DNA of 64,000 bases from Planctomycetales bacterium (GTDB lineage: Bacteria; Planctomycetota; Planctomycetia; Planctomycetales; Planctomycetaceae): the NCBI GenBank assembly GCA_026400835.1, contig JAPLOA010000096.1:82353-146352 (forward strand), given 5' to 3'. Both the position numbers and the translations under genes were made by a program. The notes beneath the pieces are model-generated. The model did no database searches. It worked only from the letters and a program-made list of their open reading frames with translations, and was not told the origin of the DNA. Each line of letters begins with the position of its first letter. Position 1 is the first letter of the stretch. Positions 36,956-47,204 of this stretch are shown here, in pieces.

Positions 36956-37098
36956 TTTCCAGTGTTGGGCGAACAGTATTGGCAACTCAAGGAGTTCTCA
37001 ATGGAATCAGAATCACGTCGAAGAAGATGTCTCGTCCAGGGCATAATCAGAGAATCCGTCAACCGTGTGGAGTAAAGGTTTAACCTTCAGGAATCAAC

Positions 37099-38997
37099 AT
37101 GACGACCTCAGAAAATCCGTTCGCTCACGAAGCATCCGCTACGGAAAAGAGATCTGACTCAAACGCTACGGGGGCACAGGCTTTAATAACTACTCTGCGA
37201 TGGTGGCCCGCTGCGGTGTGCCTAATCCTGATTGGGGCACTAAAGCTCAGTATGGTTGTTGTGGAAGCTCCTCCCATGGCATTGTTGATGGCGGCTTTTA
37301 TGGGGCCTGCTGGGTTGTGCGGCGTGATCATGTTGTGGTGGACCTTCGCAAGCCGGGCGGGCACGAGAGAGAAAGTGATAGGCCTGACAGGTGTTATCGC
37401 GATCGGCGTCTTGACCACGTTGCTGCTGCATTTTTCCATGAAGGGAATGAGCGCCGTTCTCTACCAGATTCCCTGCGGAGTCAGCGCGTTTGCATTGGTA
37501 TTGATTCTTATGGCAAACCGTCCGGCATCGCGATTGCGTGCAGCGCTGTTCTTGTCGGCGGTTGGATTTGGTATCTGGGATCTGGTTCAGTTGCATGGAG
37601 TCACTGGAAAGTTCGATGCAGAGTTTTCGTGGCGTTGGGCACCGACACCAGAGGAAGAGTATCTTCGGGGGCTTGCAAACCGTTCTGAAACTGCGGCTGG
37701 AAGTTCACAATCGTCGGCTACTGGCGATGTCAATGAACAGATCACTCGAGCAACCTCTGAATGGTCTGACTTTCGCGGACCAATGCGTGATGGAAAACGG
37801 CCGGGGTTACGACTTAAGGAAGATTGGGCGACGTCGCCACCAAAAGAAATCTGGAAGACTCCGATCGGGCCAGGCTGGTCCTCGTTCACAGTTGCGGGCC
37901 AGAGATTATTTACACAGGAGCAACGTGGCGATAACGAGGCTGTTGTGTGCTTAAGTGCCGAGACCGGTAAGGTTTTGTGGGCTCATGAATATGCCAGTCG
38001 CTTCTGGGAAGCTATTGCCGGCGCAGGACCTCGTGCGACGCCAACGATCGGTGACGAGGGGATTTACTCACTGGGAGCGAATGGGCATGTCTTGTGTCTG
38101 GATCCGATCACGGGAGAAGTTCGCTGGACGAAAGATCTTCAGGTGGATGCAGGCTGTAAGCCGCCTCAATGGGGCTTTTCAGCTTCGCCACTCGTGCAGG
38201 ATGGTCTGGTTATTCTTCATGCGGGAGCCGCGACTGGTGATGGTGCTGTGGTGGCCTACGATGCAAAGACCGGGGATGTCCGCTGGAAGGTTTCGTCTGG
38301 CAATCACAGCTATTGTTCCGTGCATCCGGCTGTCTTTGATCATGTTTCCGGAATATTGATGTCGACCAATCTGGGCCTGCAGTTCTTGTCTGTCGCGGAT
38401 GGCAGCACGATCTGGAATCATGAATGGACAGTTGAGAACTATCGAGCCATCCAGCCTTTGGTAATTGGCGATTCTGTTCTGATTGGGACCAGCCTTGGTG
38501 TTGGAACTCGACGGATCAATGTGGCGCACGAGGGAGACTCCTGGAAGATCAGCGAGGCGTGGACTGCTAAGGACATGAAGCCTGACTTTAATGACTTCGT
38601 TGAATACCAGGGTTTCGTGTATGGCTTTGACGGCAATATTTTTAGTTGCGTTGATGCCGCGACTGGGAAGCGAGTATGGAAGAAAGGGCGATATGGAAAT
38701 GGTCAGGTGCTGTTGCTTCCGGATGCCGGGCAGTTGCTGGTTGTTTCAGAGGCGGGTGAACTCGTGCTGGTGAAGGCTGATCAAGACAAGCACGTTGAGT
38801 TGGGAAAGATTCAGGCCCTTGCCGGAAAGACCTGGAATCATCCCGTGTTGATTAACAATCGTCTTTATTTGCGTAATGCCGAAGAGTCAGCTTGTTATGA
38901 ATTGGCTCTCGAATCAAACGCGGAACAGGCCGCGTCTACAGTTGTCGGTCAGGATACTCAAACTCCGTCGCAAGCCACGCCAGCCGGACAAGACTGA
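37099..38997 (+). CDS. membrane-anchored PQQ-type beta-propeller protein
   Basis: The 632-residue protein begins with five membrane helices (about 34-175, such as VCLILIGALKLSMVV and VIAIGVLTTLLLHF), followed by a linker and a seven- or eight-bladed beta-propeller of PQQ-like (WD-type) repeats: VVCLSAETGKVLWAHEY, VLCLDPITGEVRWTKDL, VVAYDAKTGDVRWKVSSG and IFSCVDAATGKRVWKKGRY. The start has AGGA upstream. Propellers of this form bind polysaccharide or scaffold proteins rather than PQQ unless a quinoprotein dehydrogenase motif is present, and none is seen. The protein is probably displayed in the periplasm. A hairpin lies downstream. Confidence 0.88.
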   Translation: MTTSENPFAHEASATEKRSDSNATGAQALITTLRWWPAAVCLILIGALKLSMVVVEAPPMALLMAAFMGPAGLCGVIMLWWTFASRAGTREKVIGLTGVIAIGVLTTLLLHFSMKGMSAVLYQIPCGVSAFALVLILMANRPASRLRAALFLSAVGFGIWDLVQLHGVTGKFDAEFSWRWAPTPEEEYLRGLANRSETAAGSSQSSATGDVNEQITRATSEWSDFRGPMRDGKRPGLRLKEDWATSPPKEIWKTPIGPGWSSFTVAGQRLFTQEQRGDNEAVVCLSAETGKVLWAHEYASRFWEAIAGAGPRATPTIGDEGIYSLGANGHVLCLDPITGEVRWTKDLQVDAGCKPPQWGFSASPLVQDGLVILHAGAATGDGAVVAYDAKTGDVRWKVSSGNHSYCSVHPAVFDHVSGILMSTNLGLQFLSVADGSTIWNHEWTVENYRAIQPLVIGDSVLIGTSLGVGTRRINVAHEGDSWKISEAWTAKDMKPDFNDFVEYQGFVYGFDGNIFSCVDAATGKRVWKKGRYGNGQVLLLPDAGQLLVVSEAGELVLVKADQDKHVELGKIQALAGKTWNHPVLINNRLYLRNAEESACYELALESNAEQAASTVVGQDTQTPSQATPAGQD

Positions 38998-39013
38998 GGT
39001 GTGCCCTCCTGGG

Positions 39014-39035
39014 ATGCGGCAGCCTGCTGCCGCAT
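39014..39035. terminator. hairpin between convergent genes
   Basis: ATGCGGCAG (39014-39022) and CTGCCGCAT (39027-39035) make a perfect 9-bp stem with a 4-nt loop. It lies 17 bp after the beta-propeller stop, between genes that converge. No T-run follows on either strand, so it may also be a palindromic repeat. Confidence 0.5.
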
Positions 39036-39160
39036 TGGTACAGGCAGTCGGTTGCCGAGCATCGGTTTGAAAGGTGATTGAGTTCAGAACGGTTGTCCAC
39101 AGCAGGCTCTGGAGCTGAAAGCTGCAGCAGGCCAGATAGCGCGACGGCATTCACTGGTTT

Positions 39161-41836
39161 TCAAAAAGTGAGCACCTGCCACAATCCGGAATAGTCATCG
39201 GTCCAGTGAAGGATGGGTTCTTCTTCGCCCCAGGGATCTGAGGCTTCCGTGATCTCTGAGTCATTCACGAACTCCGAGCTTTCTGTCAGCAGGATCCACG
39301 TGGAGCTGAAAACTCCACTTAGGTATTGGTCACTGTTGTCAATTCGGATTGCCTGCCAGCCAAGTTTTTCGGCCATCCCACGTGATACGGGATTCAGATT
39401 CAGAAATCGATTCGAGATGTGAATTGCCAGTACGCCACCCTTGCGAAGATGTTTACGATAGATTTCACCGCATTCACTGGTCAGCAAATGGACCGGAATC
39501 GCATCGCTGCTGAACGCATCAATCGCCAACACATCGAATTGCTGGCTTTGTTTGTTGGCAAGTTCTCGTTCCATGACGATCCTCGCATCGCCAATGACAA
39601 CCTCTGTTTTGGCCTTTGAATCTTTAAGATAGGTGAAGATCGTGTCTGAGAGCTTAAGGACATCCGGATTGATATCATAAAATCGGAAGTACTCACCTTG
39701 TTCTCCATACGCGGCCATGGTTCCCGTACCCAATCCCACGACCCCAACGCGAAGAGCATGTTGATCGGACTCCGCTGCCATCCTTCGAGACACCTTGACT
39801 GCCAGGCCAACTCCGCTTTCGCGACCGTAATATGTTGTTGGCTGAAGTTTCCAGTAGTCATCAATAAACTGGAAACCATGTCGAATCTGACCATGGGTTA
39901 GCGCATGTTTGGGGGGGATGAAGTCTTCGTCGTCCGGATCTGAGCCTTCGAACTTAACTCTGAGCACTCCATAGAAGTTGCGAGAGATATGAACGATTCT
40001 GGAGTCATCGGTAGTTTTGTTATCGGATTCAACAATCTCGGCCAGATAGTTCGAAAGGAGCAGTAGCAAAGTGATCGCAGGAATCCAGAACCAGAATCCG
40101 ACCGACGCTTTATCCGGGCCTCGAATACCAATCGAAGACCATTCCATCAGCACTGCAGCTGCGGCCGTATAAGCCAGTGAATAGATTTGCCAGCTTTCCA
40201 TCCATTCAAATTCAAGAACTGTCCACGCGATTCCGGCAATCGCGAGATAGAGCGTCCCAAGGACCCAGAATCGGCGCGCTCTTTCACCGGGAATGCGAGT
40301 GAGGCTGTAAAGAGCCAACGCTACGATGATCGAGGTGATTGGGATCAGGACCAGACACGTCTTCATTTCCGTTCCGACAAGTCCCGGAAATCTCCAGCTT
40401 CCAAACCAGAATATCCACGCAGACTGAAGAGCCGAGAATGCTGTCACAGCAGTCAGGAATCCCGGCAGTGTTCGTTCGCGGCTGCCGACTGCAATTAAGC
40501 CGATCAGTTGGAAGAGCGTGAACACTCCCACAAGAATGACTTCGTTCTTGTCGCTGATGGATGCTGAAATCGGTAAGTAAAGGTATTGGATGCTGGCTGC
40601 AACCTGGCCAGTCACGATGAGAGTCCAGATCCAGAATTGTGGCGACGGGCCTCGCAGCCAGACACGTTGACCGCACCACGCCAGCAAAGTCATTAATGCG
40701 CAGGCTACGAGCCCGATGTGATATTCCCAATACCCATGAAAGAGGTACGGAGCCACAATCGCCACGAAGACACCTCCGAACGCTCCACCAGCTGAAGTCA
40801 GAACATAGAACAGCGTGAGATGTCGTGGATGTGGTTTGCTGCTGACAAGTTCACCATGGCATGTCATGCAGCAGGCAAACAATATCGTCGAATAAATGAC
40901 GATCTGTTTGGTGATGTTGACGTCCGCACCTTCCTCGATCACCCAGCAGGCCACCGGGCAGCAGACGATCAGCAACAGTCCCCAGGCTCGGCGGTCATAC
41001 CATTGTGGGCTGTCGAAGCAGATGATGAAGGAGATGAGATAAAGGCTAAGCGGCAGCACCCAAAGAAACGGAACTGTTGCGACATCGATGCAAAGCTGGT
41101 TTGTTGTCGCCAGTAACATGGCTGAGCTGCATGCTGCAAGTCCAAGCCACAAGAGCATTGATGCAATACTCGGACGAGGCACACGATGATCGACTGTTGC
41201 TGTCAATTCTGCAGGGTTGGCTTCCGTGGAAGTCACCAACGTCGCTTCTGTATTCGACACTCTCCACAGGCCTGCCGCGCACCACCCGGCCAGAAGAACA
41301 TAGCCGCTATAGACAGTGGACCAGGAAAGGACCTGTTGTCGTAATGTCAGCCACGGTTCAAAGACAAATGGATAACTCAAAAGCGCCAGAAGAGATCCGA
41401 TGTTTGATAAAGCGTATAGCCTGTAAGGAGAGCGGCCGGGCGAAGTCTGACTGAACCATTTCTGCATCAGGGGGCCTGTGGACGACAGCATGAAGTACGG
41501 CCCACCAACCGTTGCCAGTAACAGCAGGAGAATATGCAGGAGCGGTGACTGATCGGATGTGGGCTTCCAGCTTTCACCCGGCGAGATTGGCAAAAACAGC
41601 AGGGAGGCTGCCAAAAGTATGGTATGTGTAATGATCTGAGCACGAGCCTTCAGATACACGCTGAGCAGGTGAGCATAGAGATAACCTCCGAGGAGAATAA
41701 TCTGGAAAAACAGCATGCAGCTGGTCCAGATGGATGGGCCTCCTCCGAACCATGGCAAAATGAATCGACCGATCAGGGGTTGTACCTGAAACAGCAGAAA
41801 AGCGCTTACAAAGATGGTCAGGGCGAAGCGGAACAT
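39161..41836 (-). CDS. fused multi-pass membrane protein / spermidine synthase-like methyltransferase
   Basis: The 891-residue protein has about fifteen hydrophobic helices in its first 600 residues (including FALTIFVSAFLLFQVQPLIG at the start). A C-terminal Rossmann domain of the spermine/spermidine synthase family follows: VGVVGLGTGTMAAYGEQGE (SAM-site glycine loop, near 685), FYDINPDV, IGDARIVMERE, LAIDAFSSDAIPVHLLT and YRKHLRKGGVLAIHISN. Fused MFS-spermidine synthases are known but their substrate is not. The aminopropyl-transfer aspartates appear to be kept (IDAFSSDAIP). An AAGGA site 6 bp before the ATG at 41836 supports the start. It converges on the beta-propeller gene. Confidence 0.88.
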   Translation of the reverse strand: MFRFALTIFVSAFLLFQVQPLIGRFILPWFGGGPSIWTSCMLFFQIILLGGYLYAHLLSVYLKARAQIITHTILLAASLLFLPISPGESWKPTSDQSPLLHILLLLLATVGGPYFMLSSTGPLMQKWFSQTSPGRSPYRLYALSNIGSLLALLSYPFVFEPWLTLRQQVLSWSTVYSGYVLLAGWCAAGLWRVSNTEATLVTSTEANPAELTATVDHRVPRPSIASMLLWLGLAACSSAMLLATTNQLCIDVATVPFLWVLPLSLYLISFIICFDSPQWYDRRAWGLLLIVCCPVACWVIEEGADVNITKQIVIYSTILFACCMTCHGELVSSKPHPRHLTLFYVLTSAGGAFGGVFVAIVAPYLFHGYWEYHIGLVACALMTLLAWCGQRVWLRGPSPQFWIWTLIVTGQVAASIQYLYLPISASISDKNEVILVGVFTLFQLIGLIAVGSRERTLPGFLTAVTAFSALQSAWIFWFGSWRFPGLVGTEMKTCLVLIPITSIIVALALYSLTRIPGERARRFWVLGTLYLAIAGIAWTVLEFEWMESWQIYSLAYTAAAAVLMEWSSIGIRGPDKASVGFWFWIPAITLLLLLSNYLAEIVESDNKTTDDSRIVHISRNFYGVLRVKFEGSDPDDEDFIPPKHALTHGQIRHGFQFIDDYWKLQPTTYYGRESGVGLAVKVSRRMAAESDQHALRVGVVGLGTGTMAAYGEQGEYFRFYDINPDVLKLSDTIFTYLKDSKAKTEVVIGDARIVMERELANKQSQQFDVLAIDAFSSDAIPVHLLTSECGEIYRKHLRKGGVLAIHISNRFLNLNPVSRGMAEKLGWQAIRIDNSDQYLSGVFSSTWILLTESSEFVNDSEITEASDPWGEEEPILHWTDDYSGLWQVLTF

Positions 41837-42153
41837 GGCAGTCCTTCATTGGGAGAAGGCCGCACTTTACAGAGCCCTGCGATGAAGAGAAGTGAGTTGT
41901 CGCCCTGCTCTGTTCTAAGCCTGTAAACTCGGCCAGACAGTCCTTGCGAGGCTGACAGGGGCATGCAACAACCTACCGCAGTCTGAACCTGCTGCAGCAG
42001 TGCCGTGCGCTGCACATAGCATGTGCAATCACTGCAATCCGGGCAGTCTTCGCCTTGTCACGACAGACCCAAGATAGTGCTTCCAACAGCCAGTACGGAG
42101 TTCTGGGAGTGTGTCACAATCACTGGGGGCCGGCAGGTCGAGAAGCCTGTGCT
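41837..42153. other. intergenic region between the MFS-spermidine synthase and CsrA-like genes
   Basis: This 317-bp gap lies between two minus-strand genes. I found no coding sequence, convincing hairpin or promoter in it. Confidence 0.4.
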
Positions 42154-42339
42154 CTAAACCAGAGCTGGTTCTTCAGATTCACAGCCTGAAAAGACAATTG
42201 GATCAATCCACGAATTGCCGTTGTCCGTGTCTTCCACATGCAGCTCTGCTACGTTTCCGTTGACCGCGATCAGCGTCACGATCAATTGTCCAACTCGAAT
42301 CGACTCGCCAGGGACAAGTTCAATCTGGTGGAGCAGCAT
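42154..42339 (-). CDS. small CsrA-like protein (61 aa)
   Basis: The first 36 residues follow the CsrA/RsmA strand order: a short hydrophobic MLLHQIELV start, GESIRVGQLIVTLIAVNG (matching the family's GE-SIxIG-DxIxVxVLxV-xG pattern), then NVAELHVEDTD where CsrA has a VRLGIxAP strand. CsrA is a dimeric RNA-binding repressor of translation. This copy lacks the opening MLVLSRK and the key late-strand arginine (VR), so RNA binding is doubtful. The acidic tail is short. A Shine-Dalgarno-like AGAGG is present but about 12 nt upstream of the ATG, farther than usual. It may be a divergent relative with its own role. Confidence 0.5.
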   Translation of the reverse strand: MLLHQIELVPGESIRVGQLIVTLIAVNGNVAELHVEDTDNGNSWIDPIVFSGCESEEPALV

Positions 42340-42875
42340 GATGGGCGTGTACCTCTAAAAAAGACAACACTGACACTTCGAGGGTCGTGCATACAACAGT
42401 GAGAGAAGTGTCGTGAAAAAGACTTTCGGATGTCGCGATGAAGAACCAAGCAGAACGCTCAGCATGAACCTTCAATAACCAGAATCTTACGACGATCCCT
42501 GAAAAGGTGTGGGCGTTATACCGACGTCATCTCATTCCATCAATCGCGATTTGGAAATCTGTTTCAGGTTCAGGGCAGCTTTTTTTTGCTGCAGAATTTA
42601 TTCGCGAGATCACTTCAATTCTGCAAGAAAGTTATTCCGCGCGAAATGTCTGTCGCTTTGCTGATGAACTAAGCAATCTCGCCTGTGAAAGTTGCGAATT
42701 TTTTTGAGACTCGATCTTCAATGCAACAAATGCAGGGTTCGCACTTCGCGACAGATCGTAGACCGCATACAACTCCTGTATTCCCTGCGAGATTTTGAAA
42801 CTTGACTTTGCTATCTGCCAGTTTTCTGCGATTAGCACGAGTTTATTGGCCCGTTGTTTGCGAGAAGTTTGCTCC
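42340..42875. other. divergent intergenic region between the CsrA-like gene and the M3 peptidase
   Basis: This 536-bp gap carries an inverted repeat at 42372-42412 (listed separately) and another pair, TGCAGAATT (42590-42598) with AATTCTGCA (42617-42625). No further gene is credible. Confidence 0.5.
42372..42412. promoter_or_regulatory. inverted repeat upstream of the CsrA-like gene, candidate operator
   Basis: GACACTTC (42372-42379) and GAAGTGTC (42405-42412) are exact reverse complements, 25 bp apart, starting 33 bp upstream of the CsrA-like ATG. This could be a protein-binding site or an RNA hairpin in the leader. Confidence 0.35.
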
Positions 42876-44954
42876 ATGAATGCTGATTTGAATCCGCTCC
42901 TTATCAAAGAGGGGTTTCCTGCGTACGACCGAGTTTTGCCGGAGCACATTGCCTCTGCAGTAGAGGAGTTTCTGGTCCGTTGTAGAGAAATTCTCTGCAA
43001 GGTTGAATCTTCCGACGAAACATCATGGGTTGCTTTGCTGGATCCGCTGGAAGAAATCGATCTGTTGTTTGAGTACGGCTGGTCTCCAGTCGGGCATTTG
43101 TTGAGCGTCGCCAATTCTGACGAGCTTCGCGCGGCACATGATGAATCGATGCCGAAGGTGGTCGAATTCGGTTTGCAGATTCGGCAGAGTGAATCAATTT
43201 ATCAGAAGCTGCTGGCTCTGCGCAACTCGACAGACTGGAGCAACTTCAGCAGTGCTCAGCAGCGAATTGTGGCCCGCATGATTCAAAGTGCAGAGCAGTC
43301 CGGGATCAGCTTAGTCGGCAAAGATCGTGATCGATTCAACGAAATTGAACAGGAACTGTCTCAGCTTGGAACGGACTATTCCAACAATTTGCTGGATGCC
43401 ACCAAAGCCTTTTCGCTGGATATCACGGACTCAGGTGATGCGGACGGCTTTCCCTCCAGTCTGCGGCGAATTGCGGCTGCTTCATGGACTCGAGCCGATG
43501 AGAATTGCGGTAAGACGCCAGCCACGCCTGAGGCCGGGCCGTGGCGGATTACTCTGGATCATCCGTGCTTTGGACCGTTCATGGAGCACTGTCGCAATCG
43601 AGAGTTGCGAGAAACTTTGTATCGTGCTTATGTGATGCGAGCTGGTTTCGGTCAGACAGATAATTCGCCATTGATCTCTCAAATCCTGAAGTTAAAGAAG
43701 GAACAGGCAAAGCTGTTGGGGTTTGAGTGTTATGCGGATCTGAGCCTGTCTCGCAAGATGGCTGGAGATGTGGCTGCCGTTCAGCAGATGTTCGACCGAC
43801 TGCTGGCGTCCTCGCATCATGTTGCCAAAAAAGAGCTTGAAGAGTTGCAGGAGTTTGCACAGAGCAACGGTCATGCAGGCTTGCTGGCTCACTGGGATAT
43901 CCCGTTCTGGGCGGAACGACTACGTGAGCAACGTTATTCGTTTACCGACGAACAACTGAGGCCATACTTTTCACTCGACCGAGTCCTTGCTGGTTTGTTT
44001 GAGCTTTGCCAGTCACTGTTCGGGATCACAGTGCGTGCTGCAGATGGGACGGCACCGATCTGGCATTCGGATGTCCGTTTCTATCAGATCTTCAATGATT
44101 CGGGAGAACAGATTGCCTCGTTCTACCTGGATCCGTATTCACGACCAAAAGACAAGCGAGGTGGCGCGTGGATGAATGACTGCATCACACGGTCTTCAGG
44201 CAAGCATGGTCTCCGTTTGCCTGTGGCACATCTTGTTTGCAACAGTACTCCGCCAGCCGACGGTGTTCCGTCACTGATGACATTTCGCGAAGTCGAAACA
44301 CTGTTTCACGAGTTCGGTCATGGCTTGCAGCATATGTTGACGACCGTCGACTTCCGCGATGCTGCGGGAATCAATGGTGTGGAGTGGGATGCTGTTGAGT
44401 TGCCAAGTCAATTTATGGAGAACTGGTGTCTTCATCGTCCGACGCTGATGAAGATGGCCATTCACTATCAGACAGGCGAAGTCCTGCCGGATGAGCTCTA
44501 CCAGAAACTACGCGCAGCAAAAACTTATCGAGCTGCCAGTGTCATGTTGAGACAGCTACAGCTCGGCATGACGGATATGGCGCTGCATGACGGATATGAC
44601 CCGGACAGCGGTGATTCTCCGTTTGATGTTGAGCGGCGGATTCTGTCGATCACCAGCATTCTGCCTCCGCTGCCGGAGAATCGTTTTCTTTGCTCATTCC
44701 AGCATATTTTTGCGGGCGGCTATTCGGCTGGCTACTACAGTTACAAGTGGGCTGAGGTGCTGAGTGCGGATGCGTTTGGGGCGTTCGAAGATGCCGGGCT
44801 TGATGATGAGAAATCCGTCGTTGAAACGGGGCGGCGTTTTCGAGACACGATTCTGGCTCAGGGGGGTAGTCGACATCCAATGGACATCTTCCGTGATTTC
44901 CGAGGACGTGATCCGGATCCCAATGCTCTGCTTCGGCACAGTGGGCTTCAGTAA
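42876..44954 (+). CDS. prlC: M3 family oligopeptidase (oligopeptidase A / thimet oligopeptidase-like)
   Basis: The zinc metallopeptidase degrades short peptides in the cytoplasm. I start at ATG 42876, where the homologous N-terminus (NPLLIKEGFPAYDRVLPEH) begins, giving 692 residues. An earlier in-frame ATG at 42795 would add an unlikely leader. The long helical N-terminal lobe leads to the active site HEFGH at 478-482 (metal histidines and catalytic Glu) in FHEFGHGLQHML, followed about 28 residues later by a Glu ligand in VEWDAVELPSQFMENW. The length and order of blocks fit family M3A. The gene stands alone. The symbol is by analogy with E. coli. Confidence 0.93.
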   Translation: MNADLNPLLIKEGFPAYDRVLPEHIASAVEEFLVRCREILCKVESSDETSWVALLDPLEEIDLLFEYGWSPVGHLLSVANSDELRAAHDESMPKVVEFGLQIRQSESIYQKLLALRNSTDWSNFSSAQQRIVARMIQSAEQSGISLVGKDRDRFNEIEQELSQLGTDYSNNLLDATKAFSLDITDSGDADGFPSSLRRIAAASWTRADENCGKTPATPEAGPWRITLDHPCFGPFMEHCRNRELRETLYRAYVMRAGFGQTDNSPLISQILKLKKEQAKLLGFECYADLSLSRKMAGDVAAVQQMFDRLLASSHHVAKKELEELQEFAQSNGHAGLLAHWDIPFWAERLREQRYSFTDEQLRPYFSLDRVLAGLFELCQSLFGITVRAADGTAPIWHSDVRFYQIFNDSGEQIASFYLDPYSRPKDKRGGAWMNDCITRSSGKHGLRLPVAHLVCNSTPPADGVPSLMTFREVETLFHEFGHGLQHMLTTVDFRDAAGINGVEWDAVELPSQFMENWCLHRPTLMKMAIHYQTGEVLPDELYQKLRAAKTYRAASVMLRQLQLGMTDMALHDGYDPDSGDSPFDVERRILSITSILPPLPENRFLCSFQHIFAGGYSAGYYSYKWAEVLSADAFGAFEDAGLDDEKSVVETGRRFRDTILAQGGSRHPMDIFRDFRGRDPDPNALLRHSGLQ

Positions 44955-45093
44955 GTCGGTTGCGGTTTCAACGAAGAACGGTGACCACATGCTGATTCCC
45001 TGTGTCACCCGGAGCCTGCCCTGAAAGTTCTTTGTGTTGCCTGTTGGCTTTGATTTGAGAGTACTCCTCGACCGTTTTTGAATGTGATCTCCC

Positions 45094-46500
45094 ATGCAAG
45101 CTCCTCCAGAAAAACATTTTGATGTGCTCGTGATTGGTACCGGTCCCGGCGGTGAAGGGGCTGCTATGGAGGCTACCAAACAGGGGAAGCGTGTCGGCGC
45201 GATAGAGCGAATGACACAGATTGGTGGCGCGTGCACTCATCTGGGGACAATTCCCAGCAAGTCTCTTCGAGCTGCCATCTATCGCCTCATGGATGTCAAT
45301 TCGGCCCCGGTGTTTAAGCAATTGGGGATTAATCTGGAGGTCAGTTTTCGTGATCTACGCCGCAGTGCTCAGTCGGTGATTGATCAGCAGGTTACAATGC
45401 GTCGCAGCTTCTACGATCGAAATGATGTCGAAGTGCTGTTAGGACAGGCGAGGTTTCTGGATCCACATCGAATTCAGGTCGAGCATCCCGATGGCAGTGT
45501 CACAATTGCTCACGCAAAAAACTTTGTGATTGCGACGGGCTCGCGTCCTTATCGTCCGCCGGAGATCGACTTCAGCCATCCGCGTGTTTTCGACAGTGAC
45601 ACGATTCTGAATCTGCCCGAGACTCCTCGGTCGATGACCATTTATGGTGCGGGCGTGATTGGATGCGAATACGCATCAATGTTTCGCAACCTGCAGGTGA
45701 AGCTGAATCTCGTCAACACCAGAGCCCGCATGCTGGAGTTTCTGGACGACGAAATCTGCGACGCTCTGGCCTATCACATGCGCGATACGGGGGTGCGAAT
45801 TCGTCACAACGAGACATTTGATAAGCTGGAAGCTTTTGATGATCACGTTGTGTTGCACCTCAAGTCAGGCAAACAGCTCAAGAGCGATGTGTTGTTATGG
45901 GCGAATGGGCGTACCGGGAATACTGATAGTCTGGGACTGGAGCAGGTTGGGATTAAGCCTAATCATCGGGGTCAATTGGAAGTTAACACGCACTTCCAGA
46001 CGTCACAGCCACATATCTATGCTGTGGGAGATGTGATTGGGGTGCCAGCTCTGGCCAGTGCGGCCTATATTCAGGGACGCTTTGCGGCTCGTTACCTTGG
46101 CAACAGCAACGCTGATCAGTTTAGGATCCAGGATATTCCAACAGGAATTTACACCAGCCCTGAGATCAGCAGCGTTGGTAAAACTGAACGCGAGTTGACT
46201 GACGAGTGCGTGCCTTATGAAGTCGGGCATTCAATGTTCAAGAATCTCGCTCGTGCTCAGATCATGGGGCGTCCAATTGGCATGTTGAAGATTCTGTTTC
46301 ACCGCGATACTCTGGAGATTCTTGGAGTCCATTGTTTTGGCGTCAATGCAACAGAGATTATCCACATCGGTCAGGCCATTATGGCGCAGCCCGGAACTGC
46401 GAATAGTCTGCTGTACTTCATCAACACGACGTTCAATTACCCCACGATGGCAGAAGCCTATCGCGTCGCCGCGCTGAATGGGTACAATCGAGTGAACTAG
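45094..46500 (+). CDS. sthA: soluble pyridine nucleotide transhydrogenase
   Basis: SthA moves hydride between NADH and NADPH, here probably turning surplus NADPH into NADH. The 468-residue flavoprotein has the FAD-binding [11 protein letters not shown] (15-25), then [15 protein letters not shown] (46-60). Disulfide oxidoreductases have a second Cys in this motif. Here that position is Thr52, with Cys47 alone, the known SthA signature. ATGSRPYRP, the NAD-binding [14 protein letters not shown] and the C-terminal dimer domain with YNRVN at the end follow. The start, [15 protein letters not shown], is compact. Other genes of NADPH metabolism (gnd) occur further right. Confidence 0.94.
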   Translation: MQAPPEKHFDVLVIGTGPGGEGAAMEATKQGKRVGAIERMTQIGGACTHLGTIPSKSLRAAIYRLMDVNSAPVFKQLGINLEVSFRDLRRSAQSVIDQQVTMRRSFYDRNDVEVLLGQARFLDPHRIQVEHPDGSVTIAHAKNFVIATGSRPYRPPEIDFSHPRVFDSDTILNLPETPRSMTIYGAGVIGCEYASMFRNLQVKLNLVNTRARMLEFLDDEICDALAYHMRDTGVRIRHNETFDKLEAFDDHVVLHLKSGKQLKSDVLLWANGRTGNTDSLGLEQVGIKPNHRGQLEVNTHFQTSQPHIYAVGDVIGVPALASAAYIQGRFAARYLGNSNADQFRIQDIPTGIYTSPEISSVGKTERELTDECVPYEVGHSMFKNLARAQIMGRPIGMLKILFHRDTLEILGVHCFGVNATEIIHIGQAIMAQPGTANSLLYFINTTFNYPTMAEAYRVAALNGYNRVN

Positions 46501-46600
46501 AAATGCTCTGACCATTGTGAAGTGAGCGTTTGTGGAGCGACGCGATGCCAATGACTGCGGGGCAATCTTCCACGAGTGTCTTCAATCAGGTTGTCCGAAT

Positions 46601-47152
46601 ATGAGTTCAGAAGCGATTCGTTATCAGCCACGATATATGGCGAGCGACTACCGTGCGTGGGAAGGCGATTGGGAGTTGTGGGATGGTATGGCAATCCATA
46701 TGTCGCCATCACCTGGTTTCGAGCATCAGTCGGCTGCGACTCGGCTGGCTGCAAGGTTCCTGATGCAACTGGAGAATTGTCACAGTTGCGAATGTACGGT
46801 TGTCTCGAAACTCGACTGGCAGATCAGCCCCTACACGGTGGTTCGTCCTGACGTTTCAGTTCTTTGTGAAGGCCATCCAGGGAAATTCATCAGTTATGCT
46901 CCAGCAGTGATTGCTGAAATCCTTTCCCCGTCAACGGAGGGTAAAGATCGAACGGCCAAGAGAGATCTCTACGAACAGCAAGGGGTACGATTTTATCTGC
47001 TGATCGATCCGCGAAAGAAATCTGCGGAGGTGCTCGTATTGAATGACAGCGGCCGCTATGGACCCCAATCGATCGTCGACGAAACCATTTCTCTTGAGTG
47101 GGGCACGGACTGTCTCGTCAGTATTCCGTTGAATACTGTGTTTACCGAATGA
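46601..47152 (+). CDS. Uma2 family endonuclease-like protein (DUF820)
   Basis: The 183-residue protein (start at ATG 46601; the in-frame codons from 46532 are a poor leader) has the PD-(D/E)XK fold of the Uma2/DUF820 family: EGDWELWDGMAIHMSPSPGF, PYTVVRPDVSVLCEG with the catalytic Asp, AVIAEILSPSTEGKDRTAKR with the ExK-like part, and YLLIDPRKKSAEVL. Uma2 proteins are numerous in cyanobacteria and planctomycetes. A nuclease role is predicted by fold but largely unproven. The gene sits 100 bp downstream of sthA and may use its own promoter. Confidence 0.87.
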   Translation: MSSEAIRYQPRYMASDYRAWEGDWELWDGMAIHMSPSPGFEHQSAATRLAARFLMQLENCHSCECTVVSKLDWQISPYTVVRPDVSVLCEGHPGKFISYAPAVIAEILSPSTEGKDRTAKRDLYEQQGVRFYLLIDPRKKSAEVLVLNDSGRYGPQSIVDETISLEWGTDCLVSIPLNTVFTE

Positions 47153-47204
47153 CCTCGTCCCTTGCTGGAGTCCGCAAGAGTTTGCCCTTATTGGTCAAGC
47201 TGTA

